DNA of 64,000 nt from Verrucomicrobia bacterium S94. Its GTDB lineage: Bacteria; Verrucomicrobiota; Kiritimatiellia; Kiritimatiellales; Pontiellaceae. The notes beneath the pieces are model-generated. The model saw only the letters and a list, made by a program, of their open reading frames with translations, searched no databases and was not told the origin of the DNA. Both the position numbers and the translations under genes were made by a program. The stretch's first letter is position 1, and each line of letters starts with the position of its first letter. Shown here piece after piece: positions 38,083-47,229 of the stretch. The stretch spans positions 124,001 to 188,000 of the forward strand of contig CP036201.1 in NCBI GenBank assembly GCA_004299845.1, given 5' to 3'.

Positions 38083-40311
38083 ATGGACAAAGCGTGGAAT
38101 GGGTTTCAGGGAACGGCCTGGAGAGAAAAGGTGGATGTTCGGGATTTTATTCAGGCGAACTATACGCCCTATGAAGGTGACGGTTCTTTTCTGGAACCGG
38201 CAACCGAGGCGACGTCCTGTCTTTGGACGAAGGTGTCCGAGTTGATGAAGGAGGAGCTGGGCAAGGGCATTCTTGATGCGGATTGCGATCGGCCTTCAAC
38301 CATTACTTCGCATGATGCAGGCTTTATTGATCGGTCGTTGGAAAAGATTGTCGGCCTGCAGACCGACAAACCGCTGAAGCGCGGTATTATGCCGAACGGG
38401 GGCCGGCGGATGGTTGAGATGGGGCTTGATGCCTATGGGTATCATTTTGATGATACGGTCAATGAATTTTATAAGAAATACCGGAAAACACACAATGACG
38501 GTGTGTTCGATGCCTATACGCCGGAGATGCGCGCAGCGCGGTCTGCCGGCATTGTGACCGGATTGCCGGATGCCTACGGGCGGGGACGTATTATCGGCGA
38601 TTACCGTCGTGCAGCTCTGTATGGAGTTGATTTTCTGATTAAAGACAAACTGGCCCAGAAAGCGGAAACCGATCGCGTGCCGATGACTGAAGAGGTGATC
38701 CGGGAACGTGAAGAGTTGTCGGAGCAGCTGCGTGCGCTGGAGGAACTCAAGGTGATGGCTGAAACGTATGGGTTTGACATTTCCCGCCCGGCATCAACTG
38801 CGCAGGAAGCCGTTCAGTGGACGTATCTGGCTTATCTGGCGGCAACCAAGGAGCAGAATGGTGCGGCGATGTCGCTCGGCCGTGTTTCGACTTTCCTGGA
38901 CATCTACATTGAGCGAGATCTCGCGAACGGCGTTATTACGGAAACCGAAGCGCAGGAATTCATTGACCATTTTGTTATGAAACTCCGCATGATTCGTTTC
39001 CTCCGCACGCCGGCTTACGATGAGCTGTTTTCCGGTGATCCCACCTGGGTAACTGAATCCATCGGAGGAATGGGGGTTGACGGTCGTCCGCTCTGCACCA
39101 AAAGCAGTATGCGTTTTCTGCATACCGTCTATAATCTGGGGCCTGCGCCGGAGCCGAATCTGACGGTGCTGTGGTCCGAAAAGCTTCCGGAAAACTTTAA
39201 GGCGTTCTGTGCGAAAGTCTCCATCGATACCAGTACGATTCAGTATGAAAACGATGATCTTATGCGTCCGAAGTTCGGCGACGACTATGGAATCGCCTGC
39301 TGTGTTTCGGCCATGCCGATCGGTAAGCAGATGCAGTTTTTCGGGGCGCGGTGTAATCTGGCGAAGGCTCTGCTGTATGCGATCAACGGTGGTGTGGATG
39401 ACAAAAGCGGAAAACCGGTGGGGCCGGATTTCGGAAAGGTTGAATCTGAATATCTCGATTATGATGAGGTGATGGAAAAATTCCGGAAAACCCAGGCGTG
39501 GCTTGCGGGGCTCTATCTCAATACTCTGAATGTTATTCATTATATGCACGACAAATATGCCTATGAGCGTATTCAGATGGCGTTGCATGACCGTAAGGTG
39601 CATCGTACACTTGCCGGCGGTATTGCCGGACTTTCGGTGGTTGCCGACGCATTTTCCGCCATGAAATATGCAAAGGTGAAAGTGATTCGCAACGAAGAGG
39701 GGATGGCTGTTGATTATAAAGTTGAGGGCGAATATCCGGCCTTTGGCAATAACGACGACCGCGTGGATGCTATCGCCTGTGAACTGGTTGAAGGTTTCAT
39801 GGCCGAGCTGCGCAAACATCCGACCTACCGGAATGCTGAACCGACCATGTCGATTCTTACGATTACATCAAATGTGGTGTATGGCAAAAAAACCGGCAAC
39901 ACGCCGGACGGCCGGAAGGCCGGTGAACCGTTTGCTCCGGGGGCGAATCCGATGCACGGGCGTGATGTGAAGGGCTCGGTTGCATCCATGGCTTCCGTGG
40001 CCAAGCTGCCGTACGATGATGCGGAGGATGGAATCTCCTATACGTTTTCAATTGTTCCGAAGGCTCTGGGGAAAACGGATGAGACCCGGATCCGGAATCT
40101 GTCCGGCCTGATTGACGGCTATTTCCTGGAAACCGGACAGCATATCAATGTCAATGTTTTCGACCGTGAAATGCTTGAAGATGCCATGGAAAAGCCGGAG
40201 CTTTATCCGCAGCTTACGATTCGTGTTTCGGGATATGCCGTGAACTTTACGCGGTTGACGCGTGAGCAGCAGCTCGACGTGATCAACCGTACCTTTCACG
40301 AACGGATGTAA
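38083..40311 (+). CDS. pflB: Pyruvate formate-lyase (formate C-acetyltransferase)
   Basis: 742 residues from ATG 38083, preceded by CAGGAG; an in-frame ATG at 38062 has no ribosome site. The catalytic adjacent cysteines are C406-C407 in [10 protein letters not shown]. The glycyl-radical site is G717 in [13 protein letters not shown]. Both fit true PFL, which splits pyruvate with CoA into acetyl-CoA and formate. Other landmarks: [19 protein letters not shown] and [15 protein letters not shown]. The activase follows after about 90 bases. A candidate redox operator stands upstream. Confidence 0.94.
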   Translation: MDKAWNGFQGTAWREKVDVRDFIQANYTPYEGDGSFLEPATEATSCLWTKVSELMKEELGKGILDADCDRPSTITSHDAGFIDRSLEKIVGLQTDKPLKRGIMPNGGRRMVEMGLDAYGYHFDDTVNEFYKKYRKTHNDGVFDAYTPEMRAARSAGIVTGLPDAYGRGRIIGDYRRAALYGVDFLIKDKLAQKAETDRVPMTEEVIREREELSEQLRALEELKVMAETYGFDISRPASTAQEAVQWTYLAYLAATKEQNGAAMSLGRVSTFLDIYIERDLANGVITETEAQEFIDHFVMKLRMIRFLRTPAYDELFSGDPTWVTESIGGMGVDGRPLCTKSSMRFLHTVYNLGPAPEPNLTVLWSEKLPENFKAFCAKVSIDTSTIQYENDDLMRPKFGDDYGIACCVSAMPIGKQMQFFGARCNLAKALLYAINGGVDDKSGKPVGPDFGKVESEYLDYDEVMEKFRKTQAWLAGLYLNTLNVIHYMHDKYAYERIQMALHDRKVHRTLAGGIAGLSVVADAFSAMKYAKVKVIRNEEGMAVDYKVEGEYPAFGNNDDRVDAIACELVEGFMAELRKHPTYRNAEPTMSILTITSNVVYGKKTGNTPDGRKAGEPFAPGANPMHGRDVKGSVASMASVAKLPYDDAEDGISYTFSIVPKALGKTDETRIRNLSGLIDGYFLETGQHINVNVFDREMLEDAMEKPELYPQLTIRVSGYAVNFTRLTREQQLDVINRTFHERM

Positions 40312-40318
40312 AGGGATA

Positions 40319-40391
40319 ACCGCAAAGATGCTTCAAAAAGGATGCGCAAAGTATTTCTGAGCACACTTTGAGTTTCCGGCGTCTTTGCGGT
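40319..40391. repeat. REP-like palindrome between pfl and its activase
   Basis: ACCGCAAAGATGC at the left end pairs with GCGTCTTTGCGGT at the right end (12 of 13 positions) around a central loop. Sequences of this type (fragments of 'CGCAAAGACGC') are dispersed in many genomes. It may act as an mRNA-processing or stability element between the two genes. Confidence 0.6.
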
Positions 40392-40402
40392 AGAAAGCAG
40401 GC

Positions 40403-41155
40403 ATGACGATTGAAGAAGCCAGAGCGGTCCGCGGCCGGATCAGTGCTTTTGAAAGCTGCGGAACAGTGGATGGTCCGGGATTGCGTACGGTGGTTTTTAT
40501 GCAGGGTTGTCCGCTGCGCTGTCTCTACTGTCATAATCCCGAAACCTGGGAATTCGGCGGGGGCGATGAATATACCGCCGGCGAGGTTTTTGACGAAATC
40601 AGTAAATACCGCAATTTCTGGAAATCGTCCGGCGGGGGCGTGACCTTTTCCGGTGGAGAACCGATGAGTCGTCCGCGGTTTCTTGAAGCGCTGCTGCAGC
40701 TTTGCCGGGCAGAGGGTATTCATACGGTGGTGGACACCAGCGGGTTTACGCTGATCACGGAGACCGTAAAACGGATTGTTGAGCGGACGGATCTGTTTCT
40801 GCTGGATATCAAAAGTGTGAATGCCAACATGCATCAGATCATTACCGGTGAATCCAACAGAAACACCATGGCCTTTGCGGAATATCTGGCATCGGTGAAG
40901 AAGCCGGTCTGGATGCGCTATGTTATTGTGCCGCGCCTGAACGACCGGGTTCACTGCCTGGAAAAACTGGCGCGGTGGGCGAAGGCGCAGGGGAATATCG
41001 AGCGGGTTGAACTGCTCCCGTTTCATAAAATGGGGGAATGGAAATGGAAAAAATATGAACTGCCTTACCGACTCTCTGAAACCTGGGAGCCGGGCGCGGA
41101 AGAGGTGGAAGAGTATGCCGGTATTTTCCGGGCTGCGGGGCTGATGGTCGAATAG
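40403..41155 (+). CDS. pflA: Pyruvate formate-lyase activating enzyme (radical SAM)
   Basis: 250 residues. The radical-SAM cysteines are C36, C40 and C43 in GCPLRCLYCHNPETW, preceded by the FESCGTVDGPGLRTVVF activase signature. VTFSGGEP and LDIKSVNANMH complete the SAM and partner motifs. The enzyme generates the glycyl radical on G717 of the upstream lyase under anaerobic conditions. Translated from ATG 40403 just after the REP-like palindrome. Confidence 0.94.
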   Translation: MTIEEARAVRGRISAFESCGTVDGPGLRTVVFMQGCPLRCLYCHNPETWEFGGGDEYTAGEVFDEISKYRNFWKSSGGGVTFSGGEPMSRPRFLEALLQLCRAEGIHTVVDTSGFTLITETVKRIVERTDLFLLDIKSVNANMHQIITGESNRNTMAFAEYLASVKKPVWMRYVIVPRLNDRVHCLEKLARWAKAQGNIERVELLPFHKMGEWKWKKYELPYRLSETWEPGAEEVEEYAGIFRAAGLMVE

Positions 41156-41180
41156 TTTTTTCCAACAGCGGAAAAGGGAA

Positions 41181-41220
41181 CGGCGCGGAACAGTGGTGGC
41201 AAAAGCACTGTTCCGCGCCG
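41181..41220. terminator. Strong hairpin after pflA, probable bidirectional terminator
   Basis: A perfect 15-bp stem (41181-41195 paired with 41206-41220, GC-rich) with a ten-base loop lies between the convergent pflA and hydrogenase genes. The flanking T-run is weak (CTTTGTT), so termination on either strand is likely but not proven. Confidence 0.6.
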
Positions 41221-41318
41221 CTTTGTTACGGGAGTCGGAGTAGTCCCGGAATTCAGATCAGTGACTATGAATCATTTTTATACCATGTCCTGTCTGGATA
41301 AGTTGAAAAGGTATAAAA

Positions 41319-41342
41319 ATATCGATAAAAGTCAATCGTATA
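41319..41342. promoter_or_regulatory. Candidate operator (site C) between convergent genes
   Basis: Half-sites ATATCGAT and ATCGTATA flank an eight-base spacer (AAAAGTCA), matching the other members at most positions. A further dyad, CGATAT-TTTT-ATATCG, at 41345-41360 overlaps the hydrogenase stop. No gene start lies on either side, so it is an orphan site or serves an unseen transcript. Confidence 0.4.
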
Positions 41343-41352
41343 AACGATATTT

Positions 41353-42825
41353 TTATATCGAAATTAAGCATGCTGTTCCGTTCGGAGTTAAAGGGGTGCT
41401 TTCATCGCACAGTCTGCGGAGTGTTTTGTGGGCGATTCGCGGGTTTCCGATTGTTCCGGGGCCTGCAATGCAGCCGCCTTCGCATGACATGACTTCAACA
41501 AAGTTTCCGGGGCATGAGCCTGTTGCCCATTGCTGCATTTGGCGAATGCTCTTTTTATCGATCCCGTCAATCTGAACCGGATCGATGGGCGTGCCGTTCG
41601 GTAATGCCGCCTGGACGGCCGCTGTCACGCCCCGGCTGGCTGCAAAACCGCGTCCTTCGCGGGAGGGGGCGATCTTTGCAGGTGCTTCCTGGCATTCCTG
41701 TACATCGATTCCCGCCCCTACCAGAATGGCGCCGAGCTCCTCAAACGTGAGGACAAAATCAACCGTGTCATTTTTTTGTGCTTCAACGCGTTTGGCGATG
41801 CATGGACCGATGAAAACCGTTACTGCATCCGGATTTATTTTCCGAACGGCGGCAGCGGTGTAGGCCATCGGAGTAGGGGTGTTCGAGACAAACGGTTTAA
41901 GGTCCGGAAGATGTTTTTCCACGGTTTCAATATAGGCAGGACAGCAGGAGGTGGTCATGAACCGGTCGCCGCTGCCGGTTTTTTCCTTCCATTCAGCACT
42001 TTCATGCACTGCTGTTTCATCGGCTCCGACAGCCACTTCGACTACGTCGGCGAATCCGATGGCTTTCAGGGCGGTAATGAGTTGAGGAAGGGTGCCGGGA
42101 AGCTGGCCGGCAATAGACGGAGCGATCATGGCAACGGTATATCTGCTCCCCAGTGTCTTCAGCACATCAATCATCTGGGAAAGATCGGTGATGGCGGCAA
42201 AGGGGCATTCGCGCAGGCATTTTCCGCAATAGGTGCACCGGGTATGGTCGATGGTCTCGCGGCCGGTATCCGGATCTTTGGTGATGGCACCGACAGGACA
42301 GGCTTCTTCGCACGGAATGGGGATGCGGATAATGGCATGGTAAGGACAGGCCTTCATGCAAAGGCCGCAGTTCACACATTTTGCGGGATTGATCCAGGCT
42401 TTTCCTTCGCGGGGTTCGATGGCCCCTTTGGGACAGACGGTTTCGCAGGAGCGCGCAAGGCATCCTTTGCATGCGTTGGTTGCGGAATACTGTGTGGTTA
42501 CGCAGGCGCTGCAGGCCACATCTATGACCGTCAGAACCGGGGCGGCCGCTTTCGGCCGCTGGAGCGCATCTTCAAAATAGGCGCTGATCGGTTTCAGTTC
42601 ATCGGTTTCATTTTCCACACTGTAGCCCAGGGCGGCCATGGTTCGGTATTTCACGACGGCGCGGTCTTTATAGATGCAGCAGCGCGAAGAGTCCTTTGCC
42701 TCTTTCGGCCGCATACTGATCGGGATACGGTTCAGCGTATCATCGGGCTGTTCAGCAAAGAAGGCGCGGGCAACCCGGGCCAGAATTTCTTTGCGGAGGC
42801 GGTTGGCCTTGTTGTCATGAAACAT
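41353..42825 (-). CDS. [FeFe] hydrogenase, catalytic type (group B-like, HfsD position)
   Basis: 490 residues. Several ferredoxin-type clusters occur: CKGCLARSCETVCP (119-132), CVNCGLCMKACP (150-161), CEEACP (172-177) and CTYCGKCLRECP (197-208). H-cluster ligands are C295 in TTSCCPAY, C342 in GPCIAKRVEA, and C448 and C452 in VMSCEGGC. The proton-relay Cys C294 is kept, so catalysis is expected: reversible reduction of protons to hydrogen. The N-terminal 45 residues are an extra region. It is the last gene of the operon and its start overlaps the [2Fe-2S] gene. Confidence 0.9.
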   Translation of the reverse strand: MFHDNKANRLRKEILARVARAFFAEQPDDTLNRIPISMRPKEAKDSSRCCIYKDRAVVKYRTMAALGYSVENETDELKPISAYFEDALQRPKAAAPVLTVIDVACSACVTTQYSATNACKGCLARSCETVCPKGAIEPREGKAWINPAKCVNCGLCMKACPYHAIIRIPIPCEEACPVGAITKDPDTGRETIDHTRCTYCGKCLRECPFAAITDLSQMIDVLKTLGSRYTVAMIAPSIAGQLPGTLPQLITALKAIGFADVVEVAVGADETAVHESAEWKEKTGSGDRFMTTSCCPAYIETVEKHLPDLKPFVSNTPTPMAYTAAAVRKINPDAVTVFIGPCIAKRVEAQKNDTVDFVLTFEELGAILVGAGIDVQECQEAPAKIAPSREGRGFAASRGVTAAVQAALPNGTPIDPVQIDGIDKKSIRQMQQWATGSCPGNFVEVMSCEGGCIAGPGTIGNPRIAHKTLRRLCDESTPLTPNGTACLISI

Positions 42826-43088
42826 TATTCAACCTCCATGCCGATCTCTTCACGTACAGCGCGGAGCAGTTTGTTGAGGGTGGCATCGGAAACCACCCGG
42901 TCGTTCACCCGGGCAAACGGAGCTTTTCCGTTTTTTTCATGAGCGCATAAGCCGAGGCAGTGGGAGCCGGTCAGATTGACATACTGGGCCGTTACGGGAT
43001 CCAGCATGTCATTAAAGGTCAGCAGATGGGCACCGCCCATCAGATAGCAGGTGGTTCCTGTACAGATCGAAACGTTAACGGTTTTCAT
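42825..43088 (-). CDS. Small thioredoxin-like [2Fe-2S] ferredoxin (NuoE/HndA-like)
   Basis: 87 residues with cysteines C9, C14, C44 and C48 in the NuoE-like pattern VSICTGTTCYLMGG...GSHCLGLC, which binds a [2Fe-2S] cluster. Such subunits carry electrons between NAD(P)H-linked partners and hydrogenases. It is coupled to its neighbours by four-base and one-base overlaps and should form part of the hydrogenase complex. Confidence 0.82.
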   Translation of the reverse strand: MKTVNVSICTGTTCYLMGGAHLLTFNDMLDPVTAQYVNLTGSHCLGLCAHEKNGKAPFARVNDRVVSDATLNKLLRAVREEIGMEVE

Positions 43089-44260
43089 ATAAACTCCAGG
43101 GTAACTTCTTTCAGATAATTCTCTTCCAATACGGTTGCTATACGCCGCAACAGACTGCGCCGGATTTCCAGTTCCATCGGCAGACTGGGATCCTGATGGG
43201 CCTGATTGATCCGTGTGCCGACGAGCAGATGGATGATATCGGAATTCAGCAGCTGTTCTTTCAGCAGTGTGGCGGCATTTTTTCCGATTGATTTTTTTTT
43301 GCCTTCCAGCAGGTTCAGTACTTCGGTGAGAGTCAGAATCCCTTCGGTTACCAGATCGATACCTTCCAGCTCTGAAACCGGCGGCAGAGAGGCTCGTTTG
43401 AAGCGGAAAAGGTCGGTATGAATTTCCCGGTTCAGTTCGCGGGCGACAATTTCGGCGGATGTGCCGCCGCTGATGATTTTGGTTCCGTCGAACCGACGGA
43501 TGGTTTCGGCATATTCCCGATCTTTTTGTTCTGAAAAAGGGGGGCCGGATGCCAGCAGGGTTCTGCGCGGAGTTCGGAAATAGAGTACGCCGCAGGTAAT
43601 GTCATCATAGGCTTTCCTGTCGGGTTCATGCTGGAGGGCGGCCTGTACAATGGCACGGGCAAGCCGGCGTGCGGACATGGAGGAGTCGTGCTGAATCCGT
43701 TCCCTGGAGAAGGCGGCACAGCCCCGGCTGCGCCAGCCCAGTGGGTGGGTCGGGGTGCCCATGCCGGCTTCGGTTACGCCGTCGCTGAAAAAAATGATGC
43801 GGTCTTCCGGCTGTGCTGTAAAACGGCTTACACGCAACGTACGGTAATCATTCTGATCACTCCCGAATTCACGGAAGGGAATTTCAACCGGGTTGCCGTT
43901 TCGCAGCAGGATGAAGGGCGGATTGCCTTGTTCAACAATCTGTACGGAGCCGTTCCGGCGGCAGTCGATGACGGTGAATGTGGCATAGGCAATCCGACGG
44001 ACCCGACAGACCGGCAGCGAGTTCATAATCACTTTGGCGTAGTGAACGAAATCGGTATAGGAATCGGCGAATTTGATGGCCATACTGGCTGTCATATTGG
44101 CCAGGATGTTTGCTTTTACGCCGCTGCCGAGTCCGTCGGAAAGCACCGCCAGCAGGCGGTGGTTTTCCGGATCTTTCTTCACCATGAATGCGTCGCCGGC
44201 GGTATGTTCCGAGGCTTTGCGGACCTGATGAAATTCCAGTTCTTTGAATAAATTCTTCAT
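43085..44260 (-). CDS. SpoIIE/PP2C-family protein phosphatase (HfsC-like)
   Basis: 391 residues. PP2C-type metal-binding motifs appear as VLSDGLGSGVKA (D42, G43), DRIIFFSDGVTEAG and YDDITCGVLYF. In clostridial Hfs-type operons a phosphatase of this family sits between a PAS hydrogenase and the catalytic hydrogenase, and this order is preserved here. Expected role: dephosphorylation of a signalling partner in response to the sensory hydrogenase. The long C-terminal tail (from about 260) is of unknown function. Confidence 0.82.
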   Translation of the reverse strand: MKNLFKELEFHQVRKASEHTAGDAFMVKKDPENHRLLAVLSDGLGSGVKANILANMTASMAIKFADSYTDFVHYAKVIMNSLPVCRVRRIAYATFTVIDCRRNGSVQIVEQGNPPFILLRNGNPVEIPFREFGSDQNDYRTLRVSRFTAQPEDRIIFFSDGVTEAGMGTPTHPLGWRSRGCAAFSRERIQHDSSMSARRLARAIVQAALQHEPDRKAYDDITCGVLYFRTPRRTLLASGPPFSEQKDREYAETIRRFDGTKIISGGTSAEIVARELNREIHTDLFRFKRASLPPVSELEGIDLVTEGILTLTEVLNLLEGKKKSIGKNAATLLKEQLLNSDIIHLLVGTRINQAHQDPSLPMELEIRRSLLRRIATVLEENYLKEVTLEFI

Positions 44261-44316
44261 TTCTGATCCATGGGTTTTACGGATGTTGAATCCGTGGGAT
44301 CTGGTTGGGGCCGGAT

Positions 44317-46017
44317 TTATGAATGCTGTTCCGGTGTTTCGGCATAATCTTCGGCAATCGAGCGCAGAAGAATTTCCGTGTCTGCCATATGTTCACCGAG
44401 TTTGCAGGCAATGTCCTGCACGGCAGCCATGTTCTTATCAATCACTTCGCGCGCTTTCCGGGCGATCAGCTCCCGTCGGTATTCTGTCTGAGTAACATCC
44501 AGCAGCGTGGCCCCGACGGATTTTCCGGTTTCAATGGGAAAGATGCTTATTTTAAGGAGGCGCTCATCAAAGCGAAGAGTGTCGGAATGGTATTCCCGAC
44601 CACTCCGGTTTACTTCGCTGAACAACGGTGCGAAAGGCAGAATTTTTCGCAGGTCGGCACCCTCAAGTCCCGGCCGGGCTTCGTAAGCCAGCAGTGTTTC
44701 CTCTCCGGCCAGTCGGGCAAAGTTTTCATTGCACTCAATCACCCGGAGGGTATCGTCCACAATCACCACGCCCGAGGGCATACAACGGAGCAGAGCATTG
44801 GCTTTTTTCTGCGCCTGTTTCCGAAGGTAGGACAGACACATGTCGGGCTCGGCTGTTTCATAAAAGAGGGCTTCGGCAAATGTACGGCAGGTTTCATAGC
44901 CGCATCCGCCACAGTTCAGTTCGTCCGTCGGTTTATATTTTCCGACCCGTTCCAGTGCCGAACGCAGTTCGGCTTCTGTTAAGCGGTCCGTCGTCGGCGG
45001 GACGGGGGAGAAGGAGTGGGCAATAGCTCGAGCGGGGGCGGAAGGCCGTTGGGGGCAGGCGTTGCGGCGGATGGCGAGTTCTCCGGCGAGCAGGGTCTGG
45101 CGGGCCTTCGTCTGGGGACCGCCGATGCATCCGCCGGGGCAGGCCAGGGCCTCAAGGAAAACCGGAGTTCCAAGTGATTCTGTATCCAGGTTTTCCAGAG
45201 TCTGGATAACGGCTTCAAGACCGTTCATGGCCAGCAGTTCGGTTTGGGGAAGTGGATAGTCCTCCAGCGTTTTATTCATTCCGCCGGCCAGCGGATAGAG
45301 CGCGCCGTGTTTTGCCTCTTGCGGCTCGAAAGCTGCCGGGGCTGATTCGGCCGGAATAATACCGCATTCATCCAGCCATTCGGCAAGTTCGCTGAAGGTC
45401 AGTGCAATATCAGTGAGTCCGCTGAATTCGTCACTTTCGCACTTTTTGGCAATACATGGGCCGATGAACACCACGGCGGTATCCGGGCCATAATGTTCTT
45501 TCAGGTACCGGGCGTGTGCCTGCATGGGGCTGAGTAAGGGGGAAAGGCAGCCGGTAAATTCGGGGCGGTATTTGCGGATGAGGTCCACGACGACCGGGCA
45601 GGCCGTGGAAATATGTAAGCCCGGACGGGCGTGGTTCAGTGATTCCGCAAGCGAGCGGGTTACCGCTTCGGCGCCGAGTGCCGTTTCGCTGACGGCATAA
45701 AAACCGAGCTGTTTGAGGGCGCCGACGATCGCTTCAGGTGCTGTATCCGGCCATTCACCCGCATAGGACGGGGCGAGTGAGGCGATGACTTTACTTTTTC
45801 GCTGCAGCAGGTTTTTGGCTCGTGTGAGGTCGTTCCGAACCTTTTTAGCTCCCGCCGGACAGGTATGCACACAGAGGCCGCAGGCAATGCAGCGCTCCGG
45901 AATGACTTCCGCGTGGCCGTTTTCGATTTTAATGGCTTTGACCGGGCAGTGACGCACGCATTTGTAGCAGTCGCGGCAGTCGGTTTCTTCGGTGTAGATG
46001 GGATATTTTCGGTTCAT
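44317..46017 (-). CDS. Sensory-type [FeFe] hydrogenase with PAS domain (HfsB-like)
   Basis: 566 residues: two [4Fe-4S] motifs (C14-C24, C43-C53), a hydrogenase core, a four-Cys cluster domain (NCGGCGYETCRTF...DMC), a PAS domain (about 405-500) and a helical tail. H-cluster ligands C140, C188, C293 and C297 remain, but the proton-relay Cys of TSCCP is Ala here (STACPVV). The methionines of the usual loops are also changed. This fits group C sensory hydrogenases rather than a turnover enzyme. It probably senses hydrogen and signals through its PAS region to the adjacent phosphatase. Confidence 0.86.
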   Translation of the reverse strand: MNRKYPIYTEETDCRDCYKCVRHCPVKAIKIENGHAEVIPERCIACGLCVHTCPAGAKKVRNDLTRAKNLLQRKSKVIASLAPSYAGEWPDTAPEAIVGALKQLGFYAVSETALGAEAVTRSLAESLNHARPGLHISTACPVVVDLIRKYRPEFTGCLSPLLSPMQAHARYLKEHYGPDTAVVFIGPCIAKKCESDEFSGLTDIALTFSELAEWLDECGIIPAESAPAAFEPQEAKHGALYPLAGGMNKTLEDYPLPQTELLAMNGLEAVIQTLENLDTESLGTPVFLEALACPGGCIGGPQTKARQTLLAGELAIRRNACPQRPSAPARAIAHSFSPVPPTTDRLTEAELRSALERVGKYKPTDELNCGGCGYETCRTFAEALFYETAEPDMCLSYLRKQAQKKANALLRCMPSGVVIVDDTLRVIECNENFARLAGEETLLAYEARPGLEGADLRKILPFAPLFSEVNRSGREYHSDTLRFDERLLKISIFPIETGKSVGATLLDVTQTEYRRELIARKAREVIDKNMAAVQDIACKLGEHMADTEILLRSIAEDYAETPEQHS

Positions 46018-46105
46018 GGAATGTTCTGTTGATTGAAGGCCGCAGGATAAGGATGGGTGAATAGGGTGAATTTTTTAATCGGGAAACGTTTGAGCGCAGG
46101 AGCTG

Positions 46106-46363
46106 TCAGGTTTCATTTTTTACCTCTGCAAAATAGAATTCCAGCAGGTCGAGCAGGGTTCCTGTATCCAGTTCGCGGTGGAGGTTGCCGTTGATTTCAA
46201 TATTGGGGCCGCATCCGCACTCGCCCCGGCATCGACAGCCCGAGAATGTGATGGCGGCGGCAATGCCGTTGCCATGCAGATAATTTTCAATCAGCTCCAG
46301 ATGCTCGCGATTACCGCGCGCAAAGCAGGAACTTCCCATGCAGATTGTGATGCTGTTGCTCAT
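46106..46363 (-). CDS. Small (2Fe-2S) ferredoxin-domain protein (HfsA-like position)
   Basis: 85 residues. Cysteines C8, C13, C43, C45, C49 and C51 lie in ITICMGSSCFARGN and SGCRCRGECGCGPNIEING, a thioredoxin-like [2Fe-2S] pattern with extra Cys. First gene of the hydrogenase operon. The start is in range of a promoter-like TTGACA that overlaps the candidate operator at 46405-46428. Confidence 0.78.
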   Translation of the reverse strand: MSNSITICMGSSCFARGNREHLELIENYLHGNGIAAAITFSGCRCRGECGCGPNIEINGNLHRELDTGTLLDLLEFYFAEVKNET

Positions 46364-46404
46364 TGCTTTCCCCTGTAATGCATATGCGGAACAAGGGTAT
46401 TCCT

Positions 46405-46428
46405 GAATCGATATATGTCAATCGATAA
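46405..46428. promoter_or_regulatory. Candidate operator (site E) over the hydrogenase-operon promoter
   Basis: GAATCGAT and ATCGATAA flank an eight-base spacer (ATATGTCA). On the minus strand this reads ATCGAT-TGACATAT-ATCGAT, so TTGACA, a consensus -35, is embedded in the dyad. The -10 is not clear. The position suits repression of the hydrogenase operon by a redox regulator such as Rex. Confidence 0.55.
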
Positions 46429-46512
46429 ATATATAATGATAAGAGGCTTTCAGTTGCGGGAGCAGGGTTTTTATTTGCGCAAAAATTCAGATTTCTTCAC
46501 GATCTGAGGCGT

Positions 46513-47229
46513 ATGGAAAGTGTTGAACAGATTTACGATATTCCGGACCTTGAATTATCTGATATTCATATTTGGGGGGCTGAAGTGCCGAAATGCATGG
46601 GAAAACTTCAGGATCTGGAGCGGGTTCTATGTGATGAGGAAAAGGAAAAGGCTGCGCGGTTTCTGCACGAGACCGACCGTCATATCTCGGTAGTTGCACG
46701 CGGGGCGCTCCGTATTCTGCTGAGCGTTTATGCCGGGGATGCACCGGAAAATCTGGTTTTTCATTATTCAGAAACCGGAAAGCCCGTTCTTGTGCCGACG
46801 GCTTTCGGAAGATCCGATGATACAATCGGGTTCAATGTCTCCCATTCCGGCAGCTGGGTGGTGCTGGCGTTCGGCCGGAACCGGCAGGTGGGAGTGGATG
46901 TGGAGAGAATCCGCCGTGAAATGGATGTGCTGTCCATTGCCGATCGGTATTTCGCTCCGGATGAAACCGCGCTTATCCGGTCTGCCGATGATGTACATGC
47001 GCTGTTTTTTCATCACTGGGTCCGTAAAGAAGCGTATGTGAAGGCGGTCGGTTCCGGTCTCTTCCGGGAACTCTCTTCATTTTCGGTGCCGCAAGAGGAC
47101 GGGGAAAAGGAGGGCTGGTTTTTCCGTCATCTGGAGGCCGGGTCCGAATATGCTTCGGCTGTTGTGACTGACAAACCGGTTGACAATGTGTCATGTTTTG
47201 ATTTTGGAGGTTTAAATTGGGACAGTTAA
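46513..47229 (+). CDS. 4'-phosphopantetheinyl transferase (Sfp type)
   Basis: 238 residues, the typical Sfp-type length. The Mg/CoA motifs are GFNVSHSGSWVVLAF (106-120), GVDVE (127-131) and W169-V-R-K-E-A-Y-V-K. The enzyme transfers phosphopantetheine from CoA to a carrier-domain Ser. The only secondary-metabolism-type carrier domain in the window is in the NRPS-like gene at 27230-30465. It is transcribed divergently from the hydrogenase operon, with a TTG-initiated nuclease gene overlapping its stop. Confidence 0.9.
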   Translation: MESVEQIYDIPDLELSDIHIWGAEVPKCMGKLQDLERVLCDEEKEKAARFLHETDRHISVVARGALRILLSVYAGDAPENLVFHYSETGKPVLVPTAFGRSDDTIGFNVSHSGSWVVLAFGRNRQVGVDVERIRREMDVLSIADRYFAPDETALIRSADDVHALFFHHWVRKEAYVKAVGSGLFRELSSFSVPQEDGEKEGWFFRHLEAGSEYASAVVTDKPVDNVSCFDFGGLNWDS

